A stretch of DNA of 64,000 bases from Bacteroidota bacterium (GTDB taxonomy: Bacteria > Bacteroidota > Bacteroidia > 2-12-FULL-35-15), in the NCBI GenBank assembly GCA_016707685.1, contig JADJHE010000013.1, positions 1 through 64,000 on the forward strand, in the 5' to 3' direction. Shown here one piece after another: positions 45,580 through 56,203 of the stretch; positions within the stretch are counted from its first letter, which is position 1; each line of letters begins with the position of its first letter. The position numbers were made by a program, and so were the translations under genes. The notes below the pieces were generated by a model. It saw only the letters and a program-made list of their open reading frames with translations, made no database searches and was not told where the DNA came from.

Positions 45580-48105
45580 TTAGAACGAGAATTGGAAACC
45601 TGCTTTTATGCCCCAATTCGTAATTTTATGACCAGGATTAGCAAGCTCATAATCTCTTTTGTAAAAATCATCATTATATGTTAAGCGATACATAAAATCA
45701 ATTCGAATTAAATTCAAAATATTCTCAATTCCCAAATCTGCCTCAAAATAAGGCACATCATCCATTACCGTAAAATTATTATTGGAGTTGAAATTCTTAT
45801 TCATTTTACTCAATGTTCCATAAACCATGTTTAATCCAACGACCTCGCGCCAATTCCATTTTTTCAATAAAGGAATACGATTAAAAACCAATCCGTTAAA
45901 ATGGTGTTGCCAAAATGCTTGCACATATTGATCGCTTACAAATTCAAAAAAGTTCATTTGATTGAAGGTGTTATTTCCATAGAAGTATGTTTCGTTGCCT
46001 CGTGGAATTTCCAACAATGTAAATGGCACTTCCGAAAATACTTTTCCTGCTTTTAAGAACACCTGAGAATAACCTAAAGTGGCCATTCTAAAACGGTTGG
46101 TGTAGGACAAACTTAATTTGTAATATTCAAAATCACTTTCAAAAACATTCTTTAATCCAACAGTGAAATTTAGTCCAACTACGGCTGTTTTTTTATTACC
46201 AAAACTAATTCGCTCATTACCATTTTGCACATAGCGTTCCTTTGCAGAGAATCTTAAATCAAGCAAAGCCTCTGTTATAGAATATTTTCGTTGCTGAAAA
46301 ATATTGAACTGATCAGGAGCAACAGTTAAATTAAACAATGGTGAAGTACGAATATTTTGAAATGTTAATTTAGAACTCAAACCAATATTAAAATCTTTTT
46401 CATACCAAACCCTTGCTTCTTGCACTTTCACTAAACGAGAAAAATTACCAATACTCGAAGAAAAGTTGTACAAATTATTAGGTGATTGTCCCAAATTCAA
46501 ATTTTGTGAAAAATTAAAACTCGTTCCAATCTGATCAATATCTTCGCGGTACTGCACCCCTACTTTGCTCCAAGGAAAACGTGTTAAAATGCGCTCTACC
46601 TGCAAATTGTATTTAAAACGTTGGTCTTTAAATCCGTAAGCACCATAACCTCTTAAAATCCAATTTTTACTAAATTTTGCATTGGTTCTAAATCCTAATT
46701 TTACTTTATTCCCTTCAATTTGATTGTAGCTATACAGTTGCATATAATGTCCGATATCTACTGGACCAAAATCTTTGTATCCAGAAAATAAAAAGTACAA
46801 AACATTCACTGCATTTTTAATAAAAGGAATACTACGAACAGTATCAATCATATCGTAGGATTTGGATTCTAAAGGTGTTAAACGTTCGTGGCGATTACCT
46901 CCCCACCAAGCAGTATCCTTTAGAAGTGCATCTTCGGCATAATTAATTCGTGTTTCATAAAAATCATTTTGTTTGGGTTTATTCACCACAAAATTTTGAT
47001 TTGAATTGTAGGTACGAACAATTAAACTCACAAACTTTTCGGTAAGTGTACTATAATCAACCACTGTTCTTGTTTGTGATGGGACCCAAATTCCAGCATC
47101 GGTAGGTATTAACACTTGTTGAATGCGTGCTCTGTCCAACCAGTTAAAATTCACATCAGGAGTAATTTCTAAATCCAATTGTTTGATAGCAAAAGTTGAA
47201 TCAGTAATCCATAATGAACCTGTAAATGCCAAATCTTTTTTATTCTTCGGACGACAATCAACACGGTAACATTTAAAACTATCAATGATTACACTATCAA
47301 TCAAGTAATAATTATAAAACAACATGGCATTATCCGCAATGGGATTTAAAATATCTTTTGATTGAAGATTAATGTTGTTATTAGAGAAATTATAATTCTG
47401 AAAGTCGGTTCCAGTTAATTGCGAAACAGCGCTTCCATCCTTCATTCCAACAAATTTTATTTTAACAGCGCTTACTTCCTCGTGTTTTTTATCGGCAACT
47501 TTATAGGAATAAATATCAGAAATAACCTCACTCATCATCACGGGTAAGTTTGCTTTACTTTCTTCACCAGCCAACACGTCCAAACTATCCCACATATTGG
47601 TGAAACCTCTGAACAATCGCCATTTACGCATTTTAGGAGTCACGTTATCTACATCTGCTTCTTGTTTTGTATAGCTGGTATACTGAACAGATTCTAAATT
47701 ATCACGGTTATATTTTGCTTTGTTGTCTTGAGCATTCTTTATAATTCGCAAAGCAGGATTCACACCTGGACGAACTTCGATGGTATTTAAATTTAAGGCT
47801 TCTGGACTTAGTTGAAAATCGATGGTTTGAACAACACCTTTTTTTACAGGCTTTGCTTTCGACTTATAACCAATCAGTGATACAAAGATGGAATCCTTAG
47901 GTGCAGTGGTTTTTAAAGTATACTGACCATCAAAATCAGTCACCGTTCCTTGAAATGTACCTTTAAAATAAATGTTGGCAAAGGGAACGCCATTATTGGT
48001 TCCTATTTCAGTAACGCGACCGCTAATGACTGTTTCTTTCTGAGCAAAAAGAGAAATGCTCAAAAGCAAAAGAAGAAGCGTATATTTTACTTTAGTAGAA
48101 ACCAT
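45580..48105 (-). CDS. DUF5686 outer-membrane protein with N-terminal carboxypeptidase-regulatory-like domain
   Basis: This is a large outer-membrane barrel protein of 841 residues, conserved in Bacteroidota. It has a signal peptide (VKYTLLLLLLSISLFAQK), then a CarboxypepD_reg-like beta-sandwich (about 24-105: ISGRVTEIGTNNGVPFANIY, GTVTDFDGQYTL), the DUF5686 region (NPALRIIKNAQDNKAKYNRD onward), and C-terminal barrel strands ending GIKAGFQFSF with terminal Phe. It resembles TonB-dependent receptors at the N-terminus but has no plug. Its function is unknown. It is intact, in contrast to many neighbours. rlmD lies 30 bases upstream on the same strand. Confidence 0.85.
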   Translation of the reverse strand: MVSTKVKYTLLLLLLSISLFAQKETVISGRVTEIGTNNGVPFANIYFKGTFQGTVTDFDGQYTLKTTAPKDSIFVSLIGYKSKAKPVKKGVVQTIDFQLSPEALNLNTIEVRPGVNPALRIIKNAQDNKAKYNRDNLESVQYTSYTKQEADVDNVTPKMRKWRLFRGFTNMWDSLDVLAGEESKANLPVMMSEVISDIYSYKVADKKHEEVSAVKIKFVGMKDGSAVSQLTGTDFQNYNFSNNNINLQSKDILNPIADNAMLFYNYYLIDSVIIDSFKCYRVDCRPKNKKDLAFTGSLWITDSTFAIKQLDLEITPDVNFNWLDRARIQQVLIPTDAGIWVPSQTRTVVDYSTLTEKFVSLIVRTYNSNQNFVVNKPKQNDFYETRINYAEDALLKDTAWWGGNRHERLTPLESKSYDMIDTVRSIPFIKNAVNVLYFLFSGYKDFGPVDIGHYMQLYSYNQIEGNKVKLGFRTNAKFSKNWILRGYGAYGFKDQRFKYNLQVERILTRFPWSKVGVQYREDIDQIGTSFNFSQNLNLGQSPNNLYNFSSSIGNFSRLVKVQEARVWYEKDFNIGLSSKLTFQNIRTSPLFNLTVAPDQFNIFQQRKYSITEALLDLRFSAKERYVQNGNERISFGNKKTAVVGLNFTVGLKNVFESDFEYYKLSLSYTNRFRMATLGYSQVFLKAGKVFSEVPFTLLEIPRGNETYFYGNNTFNQMNFFEFVSDQYVQAFWQHHFNGLVFNRIPLLKKWNWREVVGLNMVYGTLSKMNKNFNSNNNFTVMDDVPYFEADLGIENILNLIRIDFMYRLTYNDDFYKRDYELANPGHKITNWGIKAGFQFSF

Positions 48106-48135
48106 TCAATTAAAACAGATTATAACATCATTTGT

Positions 48136-49551
48136 TTATGCTCGTATCTCGAGCAAAACCACATTCTCCACATGATGTGTTTGTGGGAACATATCAACTG
48201 GTTGCACTTTCACTACTTTATATTTTGAATCCAATAATTGCAAATCACGAGCTTGTGTAGCAGGATTACAACTCACATAAACAATACGATTCGGCTCAAT
48301 TTCCAATATTTTTTTTGTCACATCATCGTGCATCCCTGCACGAGGTGGATCTGTAATAATCACATCGGGCTTACCATTTTGCTTAACAAACTCATCGTTC
48401 AGAACATCTTTCATATCACCAGCATAAAAAGAGGTATTGGTGATTGAGTTTAACCCAGAGTTTACTTTTGCATCCTCAATTGCTGCAGGAACATATTCAA
48501 CTCCCACTACTTTTTTAGCTTGATGTGCTACAAAGTTGGCAATTGTTCCTGTACCGGTGTATAAATCGTACACTATTTCTGTTCCCGTTAAAGCGGCAAA
48601 ATCACGTGTAACTTTGTAAAGTTCATAGGCTTGATCTGAATTTGTTTGGTAAAAACTCTTCGGTCCAATCTTAAACTTTAAGCCCTCCATGTTTTCATAA
48701 ATACTATCATTCCCTTTAAAAACAATAATATCTAAATCGCCAATCGTATCGTTTTTCTTAGAATTGATAACGTATTGCAAAGAAGTTATTTGTGGAAATT
48801 GTTCAGACAGATGATCCATTAATTTGGAAATATTTTCTTTATCATCATAATAAAACGATAGAATCACCATCCATTCGCCCGTAGAAGTACTTCTAATGAT
48901 AATGTTACGCAATAATCCAATCTGTTCACGAATATCAAAAAAGGTTAAATTGTTTTCTAAAGCAAATTTCTTAACTGCTAAACGGATTGCATTCGAAGGA
49001 TCTTCTTGTAAATAACATGTATCGATGTCCAATATTTTATCAAATAATCCAGGAATATGAAAACCCAATGCATTCCGATTTCCTATTTCTTGGTTGGTAG
49101 AGATTTCTTCTTCCGTCAACCATTTTTTATTAGAAAATGTGTATTCCAGCTTATTTCTGTAATGGTATGTTTTAGCAGATGGTAGAATCTTTTGAATCTC
49201 TGGCAATTCAATTTTTGCCAAACGCGTTAAAGCATCTGTTACTTGTTTTTGTTTGTAAAACAATTGCCAATCGTAGCTCATACTTTGCCATTTACAACCA
49301 CCACATACACCAAAATGAGCACAAACAGCATCAATTCGTTTATCCGATTTTTGCTTAATAGCTATAACTTTTGCCTCTCTGTATTTGCTTTTTTTGCGAG
49401 TAATTTGAACGTCTACAATATCGCCAGGCACAGCACCTTTAATGAACATAACATACTCCTCTGTTTTAGCAACCGCCTGACCATCAGAGCTTGCATCTAT
49501 TACAGCTATATTTTCAACTATTTGAACAGGCTTTTTATCCATTTTTCTCAT
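48136..49551 (-). CDS. rlmD: 23S rRNA (uracil-C5)-methyltransferase RlmD
   Basis: RlmD methylates a uracil (U1939 in E. coli) of 23S rRNA using SAM. The ~471-residue protein has an N-terminal TRAM domain (VEDIAVIDAS-like start, GAVPGDIVDVQITRKK), the iron-sulfur ligands in CAHFGVCGGCKW, the SAM region VYDLYTGTGTIANFVA, ITDPPRAGMHDDV and the catalytic Cys in YVSCNPATQARDLQLL. The end has PVDMFPQTHHVENVVLLEI, typical of the RumA group. The ATG at 49551 (MRKMDKKPV) gives the usual N-terminus; an in-frame upstream start adds ten residues. Bacterial genomes often hold two paralogues, so the exact uracil is inferred. Confidence 0.88.
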   Translation of the reverse strand: MRKMDKKPVQIVENIAVIDASSDGQAVAKTEEYVMFIKGAVPGDIVDVQITRKKSKYREAKVIAIKQKSDKRIDAVCAHFGVCGGCKWQSMSYDWQLFYKQKQVTDALTRLAKIELPEIQKILPSAKTYHYRNKLEYTFSNKKWLTEEEISTNQEIGNRNALGFHIPGLFDKILDIDTCYLQEDPSNAIRLAVKKFALENNLTFFDIREQIGLLRNIIIRSTSTGEWMVILSFYYDDKENISKLMDHLSEQFPQITSLQYVINSKKNDTIGDLDIIVFKGNDSIYENMEGLKFKIGPKSFYQTNSDQAYELYKVTRDFAALTGTEIVYDLYTGTGTIANFVAHQAKKVVGVEYVPAAIEDAKVNSGLNSITNTSFYAGDMKDVLNDEFVKQNGKPDVIITDPPRAGMHDDVTKKILEIEPNRIVYVSCNPATQARDLQLLDSKYKVVKVQPVDMFPQTHHVENVVLLEIRA

Positions 49552-49591
49552 AACGTGCGAAGTTACAAAAACTGGTTTCAAATAATTTCCT

Positions 49592-49599
49592 TAAATTTG
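49592..49599 (+). promoter_or_regulatory. Candidate -7 element for rocD
   Basis: TAAATTTG matches TAnnTTTG exactly and lies 20 bases before the rocD ATG at 49620. No clear TTTG -33 element is visible. Confidence 0.5.
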
Positions 49600-49619
49600 T
49601 AGTTCTAAAACTTACAATT

Positions 49620-50911
49620 ATGTCGACTATTATGACCAACAAAATCACTGCAAAACAAGCAATTGAACTAAAGAAGATAAACACGGAGAGCTTACAATTA
49701 CCATCCACTTTACCAGTAGTACTTTGAGCGTGGTGATAGGATGTATTAGTTTGGGATGTGGATGGGAAACAATATTTTGATTTTTAAGCATGCTTGGCAA
49801 GAATGGGTAAATGCAGGGCATTGTCATCAAAAATATGTATCAGCATTAATTTGAATAAGCTCAAAAATTAACACTTACCTCTCGTGCTTTTTATTATGAT
49901 TCGTGGGTGGGAAATATGAGCAATTCAATACAAAAAACTTTTTTGGGCTTCGACTAAGTGCTACCTATGAACACAGGTGCTCAGAAGGAGTTGAAACAGC
50001 TTTAAAACTAAGGAAAGAAAACGCTCGTAAATGGGCGTACGAAAAAAAGGGGATTGCCGAAAATCAAGCAATCATTGTGGTTTGTAAAGACAATTTTCAT
50101 GGTCGTACCATTTCTATTGTTTCAGCTAGCAACGATCCTGATGCACGCAAAAATTTCGGACCTTTTACACCAGGAATTGTGGCGGTTGAATACAACAATG
50201 CAACTGCATTGGAACAACTTTTAAAAGAACAAGGAAAGAATATCGCAGCATTTTAATTGAACCCATTCAAGGTGAAGCAGGAGTTATTGTTCCTGATGAA
50301 GGATATTTAAAAAAATGTTATGATTTGTGTAAAGCAAACAATGTACTTTTTATTGCCGATGAAATTCAATCTGGATTAGGACGTACAGGAAAATATTGGC
50401 TTGTGATCATGAAGGTGTGCATCCTGATATTTTAATTTTAGGAAAAGCATTATCGGGCGGAACATACCCTGTATCAGCCGTTTTAGCGAATGACGACATT
50501 ATGTTATGCATCAAACCAGGGCAACATGGTTCAACTTATGGTGGAAATCCAATGGCTTGTAAGGTAGGAATTACCGCATTAACCGTTTTAAAGGAAGAAA
50601 AATTATCTGAAAATTCGGAACGATTAGGGAAACTATTGTTAACCGAACTAAAAGCAATTCAAACATCTAATCCAGAAGTAGTAAAAGCGGTAAGAGGAAA
50701 AGGATTATGGGCTGCAATGGTTATTAATGAAAAAAATGGAAAAACAGCTTGGGATGTTTGTATTGATTTAATGAACAATGGTTTATTAGCCAAACCAACA
50801 CATGGTGACACCATTCGTTTTGCACCACCATTAGTAATTACGGAAGAACAAATTTTAGAATGTGCTTCCATCATTCGAAAAGTGATAAAGAATTTAAAAC
50901 TCAACAATTAA
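49620..50911 (+). pseudogene. rocD: Ornithine--oxo-acid aminotransferase, heavily damaged as sequenced
   Basis: RocD interconverts ornithine and glutamate semialdehyde with PLP. Pieces in order are MSTIMTNKITAKQAIEL, a very noisy stretch 49690-49900 where only fragments such as WDVDGKQYFDF and GHCHQK can be made out, then ARKWAYEKKGIAENQAIIVV, FHGRTISIVSASNDPDARKN, PIQGEAGVIVPDEGYLKK, LFIADEIQSGLGRTGK, the PLP-lysine region LILGKALSGGTYPVSAVLA, and GSTYGGNPMACKVG, ending KVIKNLKLNN. At least five frame changes plus substitutions are needed. The first 300 bases are worse than anywhere else in the window. It ends 60 bases before a C run, so local low-quality assembly is the likely cause. Intact length would be about 415 residues. 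Confidence 0.78.
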
Positions 50912-50970
50912 TATTAAAAAGCCTTTTCTGATTACCTGAGTTTCGGTTGTAACATTGAAAAGGTCCATTG

Positions 50971-51018
50971 CCCCCCCGGCCCCCGGCACCCGGCGCCCCC
51001 CCCCCCCCCCCCCCCCCC
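50971..51018. repeat. GC-only tract with a 23-base C run, probable artefact
   Basis: These 48 bases contain only C and G apart from one A, ending in C x 23 (50996-51018), inside an otherwise AT-rich genome. It lies between the stop of damaged rocD and the stop of the next gene. Poly-G reads from two-colour sequencing or a bad join would give this pattern. Confidence 0.8.
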
Positions 51019-51020
51019 TG

Positions 51021-51755
51021 TCATATTCTAAAACCAAGAGTAATGGCAAGATTCATTTCCTTGATATTTAAATTATTTGAATTCTCATAGCCAGAATAAT
51101 GAATTCGTGAAAAGCTATAACGATACGTAAATTCTAAAAACAAAGCTCTACCAGAATCACGGTAATTTTTTTGGATTCCTAAACCAGCAAAATAAAAACC
51201 ATTCATTCCTTTGGTAATACGCTCATGTTCATACCCAATGCTACTTTTACTATCGTAAGGAGAAGTATTGGTAGAGTCATTTGTAATAACTACATAGGAA
51301 CCAAAAATATATTTTGCACCCACCCCTCCAAAAAAATAAGGTGTTGCACCATGTTCTTTTTCGTTGTTAAATGCCAGTTTCAATCCTAGTGGCAATTGAA
51401 CTTCGTTGTATCTTAACTCATGTGTATAGGCAAATGTTTTATCAAACAAATAAGTATAACTTGGTGCTTTGTAATAACCTTTAAAGGTTAAGCCCTGACT
51501 CATGTATTCAAGCCCAAGCATTAAATTTGTTTTACGACCAAGTAAAAGCTCTGCTTTGTAAGCTACATTTGCACCCATTTTCCGCTTTGTATCCATTGTC
51601 ATGTATGGATGATTGGTATAAAACGAAATTACTGGACCGAAACTTATCCGATGTTTCACTTTCCCTTTTTTATAAGGAAAACCATCTTGTGCAGATATAT
51701 TACTTACTATGGATAAGCAAGTTATTAGGAATACTATGTACTTAATTTTATTCAT
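51021..51755 (-). CDS. Outer-membrane beta-barrel protein (PorT-like)
   Basis: This 244-residue secreted protein has a signal peptide (MNKIKYIVFLITCLSIVSNISAQ) and then alternating strands typical of the Bacteroidota 'outer membrane beta-barrel' group: HRISFGPVISFYTNH, LLLGRKTNLMLGLEYMSQG, ELRYNEVQLPLGLKLAF, TPYFFGGVGAKYIFG, ALFLEFTYRYSFSRI and a final MNLAITLGFRI. About eight strands are likely. No specific function is evident. Its ATG overlaps the amidohydrolase stop (TAATG), so it is translationally coupled. Its stop abuts the C run. Confidence 0.72.
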   Translation of the reverse strand: MNKIKYIVFLITCLSIVSNISAQDGFPYKKGKVKHRISFGPVISFYTNHPYMTMDTKRKMGANVAYKAELLLGRKTNLMLGLEYMSQGLTFKGYYKAPSYTYLFDKTFAYTHELRYNEVQLPLGLKLAFNNEKEHGATPYFFGGVGAKYIFGSYVVITNDSTNTSPYDSKSSIGYEHERITKGMNGFYFAGLGIQKNYRDSGRALFLEFTYRYSFSRIHYSGYENSNNLNIKEMNLAITLGFRI

Positions 51756-53476
51756 TATTTTTTCTCAAAAACTTTCTCCCCATTTACAAAAGTGGAAAGC
51801 ACTTTTATACTAGGAACTTTTTCTATTTCACATTTCATAATATCATTTTCCAAGACAATAAAATCTGCGAATTTGCCAACTTCTATGCTCCCTTTTCTTT
51901 TTCTTCAAAGTTCGTGAAAGCTCCCAAATAGTCATTCCACGTAAGGTATTTTCTCTCGTCAATGCATTTTCCATTTGAAAACCACCTTTGGAAATCCTTT
52001 TAAATCTTTGCGGGCTACAGCAGCATAAAACGAATACAAAGGATTAATATTTTCTACAGGAAAATCGGTACCAATGGCAACCATCCCTGCAGCTTTTAAT
52101 AAATCGTTGTAAGCATAGGCATATTTAACACGTTCTTTTCCCAATCGTTCCTCTGCCCAATACATGTCGCTTGTAGCATGTGTAGGTTGAATGGAAGGAA
52201 TCATTCCAGAGAAAAACTTTTGATCAAAAGAATCCACAACTTGAGCATGCTCTATTCTCCATCTATAGCTCATTGGTGCAGGACTTACTGTACTGTTTGA
52301 AACAAGTGAATTAAAATACGTCAGTCTTAATTGTCGAACTGCCGAATCACCGATACAATGCGTATTCATTTGAAATCCATTATCTCTCATCACAATGGCC
52401 ATACTGTCGAAATAGGCTATCGTATTCAACAAAAAACCTTGTTCGTCTTGCATATCCGAATATGGTTGCATTAAACATGCTCCACGAGAACCTAATGCTC
52501 CATCTGCATAATATTTAAATGATCGAACATTCAACCGATCAGTTTTATACGGTCCGTTCTTCAAATAATAATTTAGATTTTCGATGCTATCCGACAACAT
52601 AGCATAAATACGCATTTTGAGAGTGCCTGCCTTTTGCATTTCATCAATTACATCTACCGTTCTTTTCATCAATCCAGCATCGTCAACAGTTGTTAATCCT
52701 ACTGCAAAACAATTTGCTTGAGCAACTAATAATGCTTTTTCGATCTCGTCTTTTTTTGCTTTTGGAATAACTTGTTTTACCAATTGCACTGCATTATCGA
52801 CTAAAATCCCACTAGGCATTGCAATCGGATACTGCATGTGAGCAATTTCTTCGGCCGATTCTTTATCCAGCCACACTTCTTCTCCACCTTGCTCTTTGGT
52901 AATTAAATCAATTTCAATAACACCACCTGTTATTCGTGTATTCGATTTAATCGAAGCTCTGCGCAACGCTTCTGCATTAACAAGTGCTGCATGCCCATCA
53001 ATACGTTCTAAAAAAACAGGTGTATTCGGAAATAATTTATCAACTGGTAACGATCAGGGTATTCTTTTTTTCCCAATCATTTTGATCCCATCCTCTACCA
53101 ACAATCCATTCATTAGAATTTGTTTGGAAAAGGATTTTACTCTTTCTACTATTTCATCGAAGGATTTTGTTCCAACCAAATCCAACTCTTGCAGGCCTAT
53201 TCCATATTCATAAAAATGACAATGTGAATCAATAAAACCTGGATAAACAGACTTGCCTTGAGCATCAATTATTTCTTTGGATTCAAAATTTGAAAGAATT
53301 TCATCATTGGTTCCTACAGCTAAAAATTTACCATCTTTTATTGCAAATGATTGTGCTGTAGAGAAAGAAGAATCAACGGTATAAACAGAAGCATTGTGCA
53401 CAATTAAATCTGCTTCTTGCTTTTGGGAGCATGAAACAAATAAAATGGAAACAACAAAAAGAATGAATTTATTCAT
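51755..53476 (-). CDS. Amidohydrolase, YtcJ-like lipoprotein, frameshifted
   Basis: This is a metal-dependent hydrolase of the amidohydrolase-3 family, about 573 residues, exported as a lipoprotein (lipobox FVSC at residue 16). Metal-site motifs are the H-x-H in PGFIDSHCHFYEYG, NTHCIGDSAV, WRIEHAQVVD and GTDFPVENINPLYSFYAAV, all YtcJ-like. Two compensating indels near 53045-53062 (an extra C and a lost G) hide the DRYQLDKLFPNTPV stretch. Further shifts near 51960 and near 51895-51910 hide the end, which reads through to VGKFADFIVLEND and STFVNGEKVFEKK. All fit homopolymer errors. The substrate is unknown. It overlaps the barrel gene by one base. Confidence 0.75.
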
Positions 53477-53479
53477 TGA

Positions 53480-54231
53480 TTATTTTCTAATCGTATTTGT
53501 AGCATTTGCTTGAACTGTAGGTGTAATAATTACATCACTAATATTAACATGAGCTGGACGAGATGCCGCCCAATAAATTGTTTCAGCAATATCTTCAGCT
53601 GTTAATGGTTGTAAACCTTTGTAAACATTTTTTGCACGCTCTTCATCACCTTTATAACGTACAATACTAAATTCTGTTTCTACCATTCCAGGATGAATAC
53701 CTGTTACTTTAATTCCATGAGGTAACATATCAATACGCATTGCTTTGTTTAAAGCATCCACAGCGTGTTTTGTGGCACAAATACATTCCCATTTGCATAA
53801 ACCTCTTTTCCTGCAATAGAACCAATATTCACAATGTGTCCAAATCCATTTTCAATCATAATGGGAGCTATAGTACGTGTGATGTATAATAAACCTTTAA
53901 TGTTCGTATCAATCATTCGTTCCCAATCATCCACAATACCTTCTTGAATTGGACCTAAACCAACAGCTAATCCTGCATTGTTTACCAATACATTTATTTT
54001 TTTCCAATCAGCTGGAATGGATGCAATTGCAGCTTCTACTTCCTTCAATTTACGAACATCAAAACTCAAACTTAAAACATCTACTTTATATGTGGATTTT
54101 AGATGAGCTGAAAATTCATCCAGACGCTCTTTTCTGCGACCTGTTATAATGATATTATATCCATTTTTAGCAAACAATTCTGCTGTTGCTTTTCCTATTC
54201 CTGCTGTTGCTCCTGTTATTAATGCAATCAT
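53480..54231 (-). CDS. Short-chain dehydrogenase (YdfG-like), one frameshift
   Basis: This is a classical SDR oxidoreductase of about 250 residues, cytoplasmic and NAD(P)-dependent. The N-terminal part has LITGATAGIGKATAELFAKN, ITGRRKERLDEF (Arg pair, NADP preference), NVLVNNAGLAVG and the catalytic Ser in IVNIGSIAGKEVY. A lost base near 53775 changes frame just at the active site; restoring it gives GNVYCATKHAVDALNKAMRI with the Tyr-x3-Lys pair. The C-terminal part has KVTGIHPGMVETEFS. Sequence style matches the YdfG/serine 3-dehydrogenase group acting on hydroxy acids. It starts five bases after the permease gene stop, so it is co-transcribed with it. Confidence 0.78.
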
Positions 54232-54236
54232 AATTT

Positions 54237-56162
54237 CTATGCTATTTTATTCAATTTACTATTTCTTTTACTATACCCAAAGTAGATAATAAGTCCTACA
54301 ACTAACCAAAGACCAAAACCAACCCAATTAGAGATACCTAGCTCTGCCATCATGTACAAACAACTTACTAATCCTAACATTGGAATTAAAGAAAGGTTTT
54401 GACGGAATGCCCAAATGGTTAATGCAAAAACGATAATTATAAAAATCCACATCGGAATTTTATGTTTAAACAAATTCCATCCCGATTGAAATTTAATAGA
54501 TTCATCGACTGGTAATGAATTTACAAAAGCTGAATAGTTTTCATCGGTTAAACTGCTCATGTAGGTTTCAATGTCATTGTTAGTAGCGGCAAAACTAGCA
54601 CTGTCTGAAACAACAATGTGTTCTTTGATAGCTACAATTTGAGTCTCGTTCAATGACACAACAATCGTTGCACCGTCATTCATTTGTTTTTCATTTGTAA
54701 TAAAATTCATTGTTGCTTCTTTGTTGTAGGTAAACGACAAAGCGATTGCAACAATAACTAATACTGGCATAATGAATTTTGAATTAATATAGGAGTTTTA
54801 AATTTTCCTCTTGGAATGTCCTCTTTTATTTTGCAATACCAATACACCACCACATACCAAAACAAATGCAAATAAGGTTCCGATACTACACAAATCTGTT
54901 ACCATGGTTAAGTTTAAAAACAAAGCAGGAATTGCTACCACAAAACCTGTTACTATTGTTGCAAAAGAAGGTGTTTTGTATTTTGGATGCACTCTTGAAA
55001 ACGCTTTTGGTAATAAACCATCGCGACTCATGCTCATCCAGATACGAGGCTGTCCCATTTGAAAAACAAGCAATACACTCGCCATTGCAACAACGGCACT
55101 CACTGCTATTATTCCCGACATCCATTTTAAATCCAATTTGTCAAAAACAAATGCCAATGGATCACCTACATTTAATTCAGTATAACTTACCATTCCTGTT
55201 AATACCAAGGCAATAATAATATAAAGGATAGTACACACAATAATTGCCCACATCATACCACGAGGTAAATCGCGCTGAGGATTTTTACACTCTTCGGCTG
55301 TTGTTGAAATTGCATCAAAGCCAATGTAAGCAAAGAATACGGCAGAAACACCTTTCAAAATACCACCTACTCCATTTGGAGCAAATGGATTCCAATTATC
55401 GGTATCAACATAAAAAACACCTACTGCAATTACTAATAAAATGATACACAATTTTATTACTACCATTAAATTACTTGCATTCTTAGATTCTTTCATTCCT
55501 TTATAAACCAACCAAGTAATGAATACAATAATCATTAATGCTGGTAAATCAGCAATAATATGTAAAGAACCAATGCTTGGAGAATTTACCCAAGCAGTAT
55601 GAGCAGCTTGAACACTTGCATCTAAATTTTCGAATGTTTTACCACTTTGCATTAAGGCTGTCGCTTGATGAAAGCCTTTTGAAGCCGTTAAATAATCCAT
55701 TTGTATCCATTGTGGCAAATGAATACCACCACTATCCAATAATCCAGTAAAATAATCACTCCAAGAAATGGCAACCGTAATATTACCAATAGCATATTCC
55801 ATGATAAGCGCCCAACCAATAATCCATGCGATTAATTCCCCAAAAGCAACATAAGAATATGTATACGCACTACCTGAAACAGGAACCATGGAAGCAAATT
55901 CGGCATACGCAAATGCAGCAAAGCCACAAGCAATAGCAGTAAATAAGAATAAAAAAATCACAGCTGGACCACCATCGGCACTTGCTTTTCCGATGGTACT
56001 AAAAATTCCCGCACCAATAATAGCAGCAATACCAAAAGCAGTTAAGTCTCTTACACCTAAATGTTTACCAAGAGAACCATGTCCACCTTCCGCTTCATTC
56101 TTTTCAACCTGTTTTAAAATATCTTGTACCGATTTTTTTCTAAATAAACTATTAAAGCTCAT
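54237..56162 (-). CDS. APC-family amino acid permease (two compensating indels)
   Basis: This is a polytopic inner-membrane amino-acid transporter of about 640 residues. The N-terminal region has LGVRDLTAFGIAAIIGAGIF (the GIGAGIF-type substrate site), YTYSYVAFGELIAWIIGWAL, and SAVFFAYIGFDAISTTAEEC, all typical of cationic amino-acid transporter-like APC proteins. As sequenced it stops at 54798-54800 but resumes in the same frame. One extra A and one missing T within 54785-54815 explain the gap and restore KRKFKTPYINSKFIMPVLV. The C-terminal 180 residues then include a periplasmic insert and three membrane segments (PMWIFIIIVFALTIWAF). The transported amino acid is not clear. Confidence 0.82.
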
Positions 56163-56203
56163 ATTTTGATATTAGGGTTAAGTAACAAATTTAGGATAAA
56201 AAA

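Noticed and set aside
50971..51018. C/G tract considered as an origin, structured RNA or regulatory element
   Set aside because: The homopolymer in an AT-rich genome beside a badly damaged gene fits an artefact far better.
54237..54770. Separate hypothetical membrane protein downstream of the permease
   Set aside because: It is in the same frame as the permease, and two compensating single-base errors join them. The content matches the end of an APC permease.
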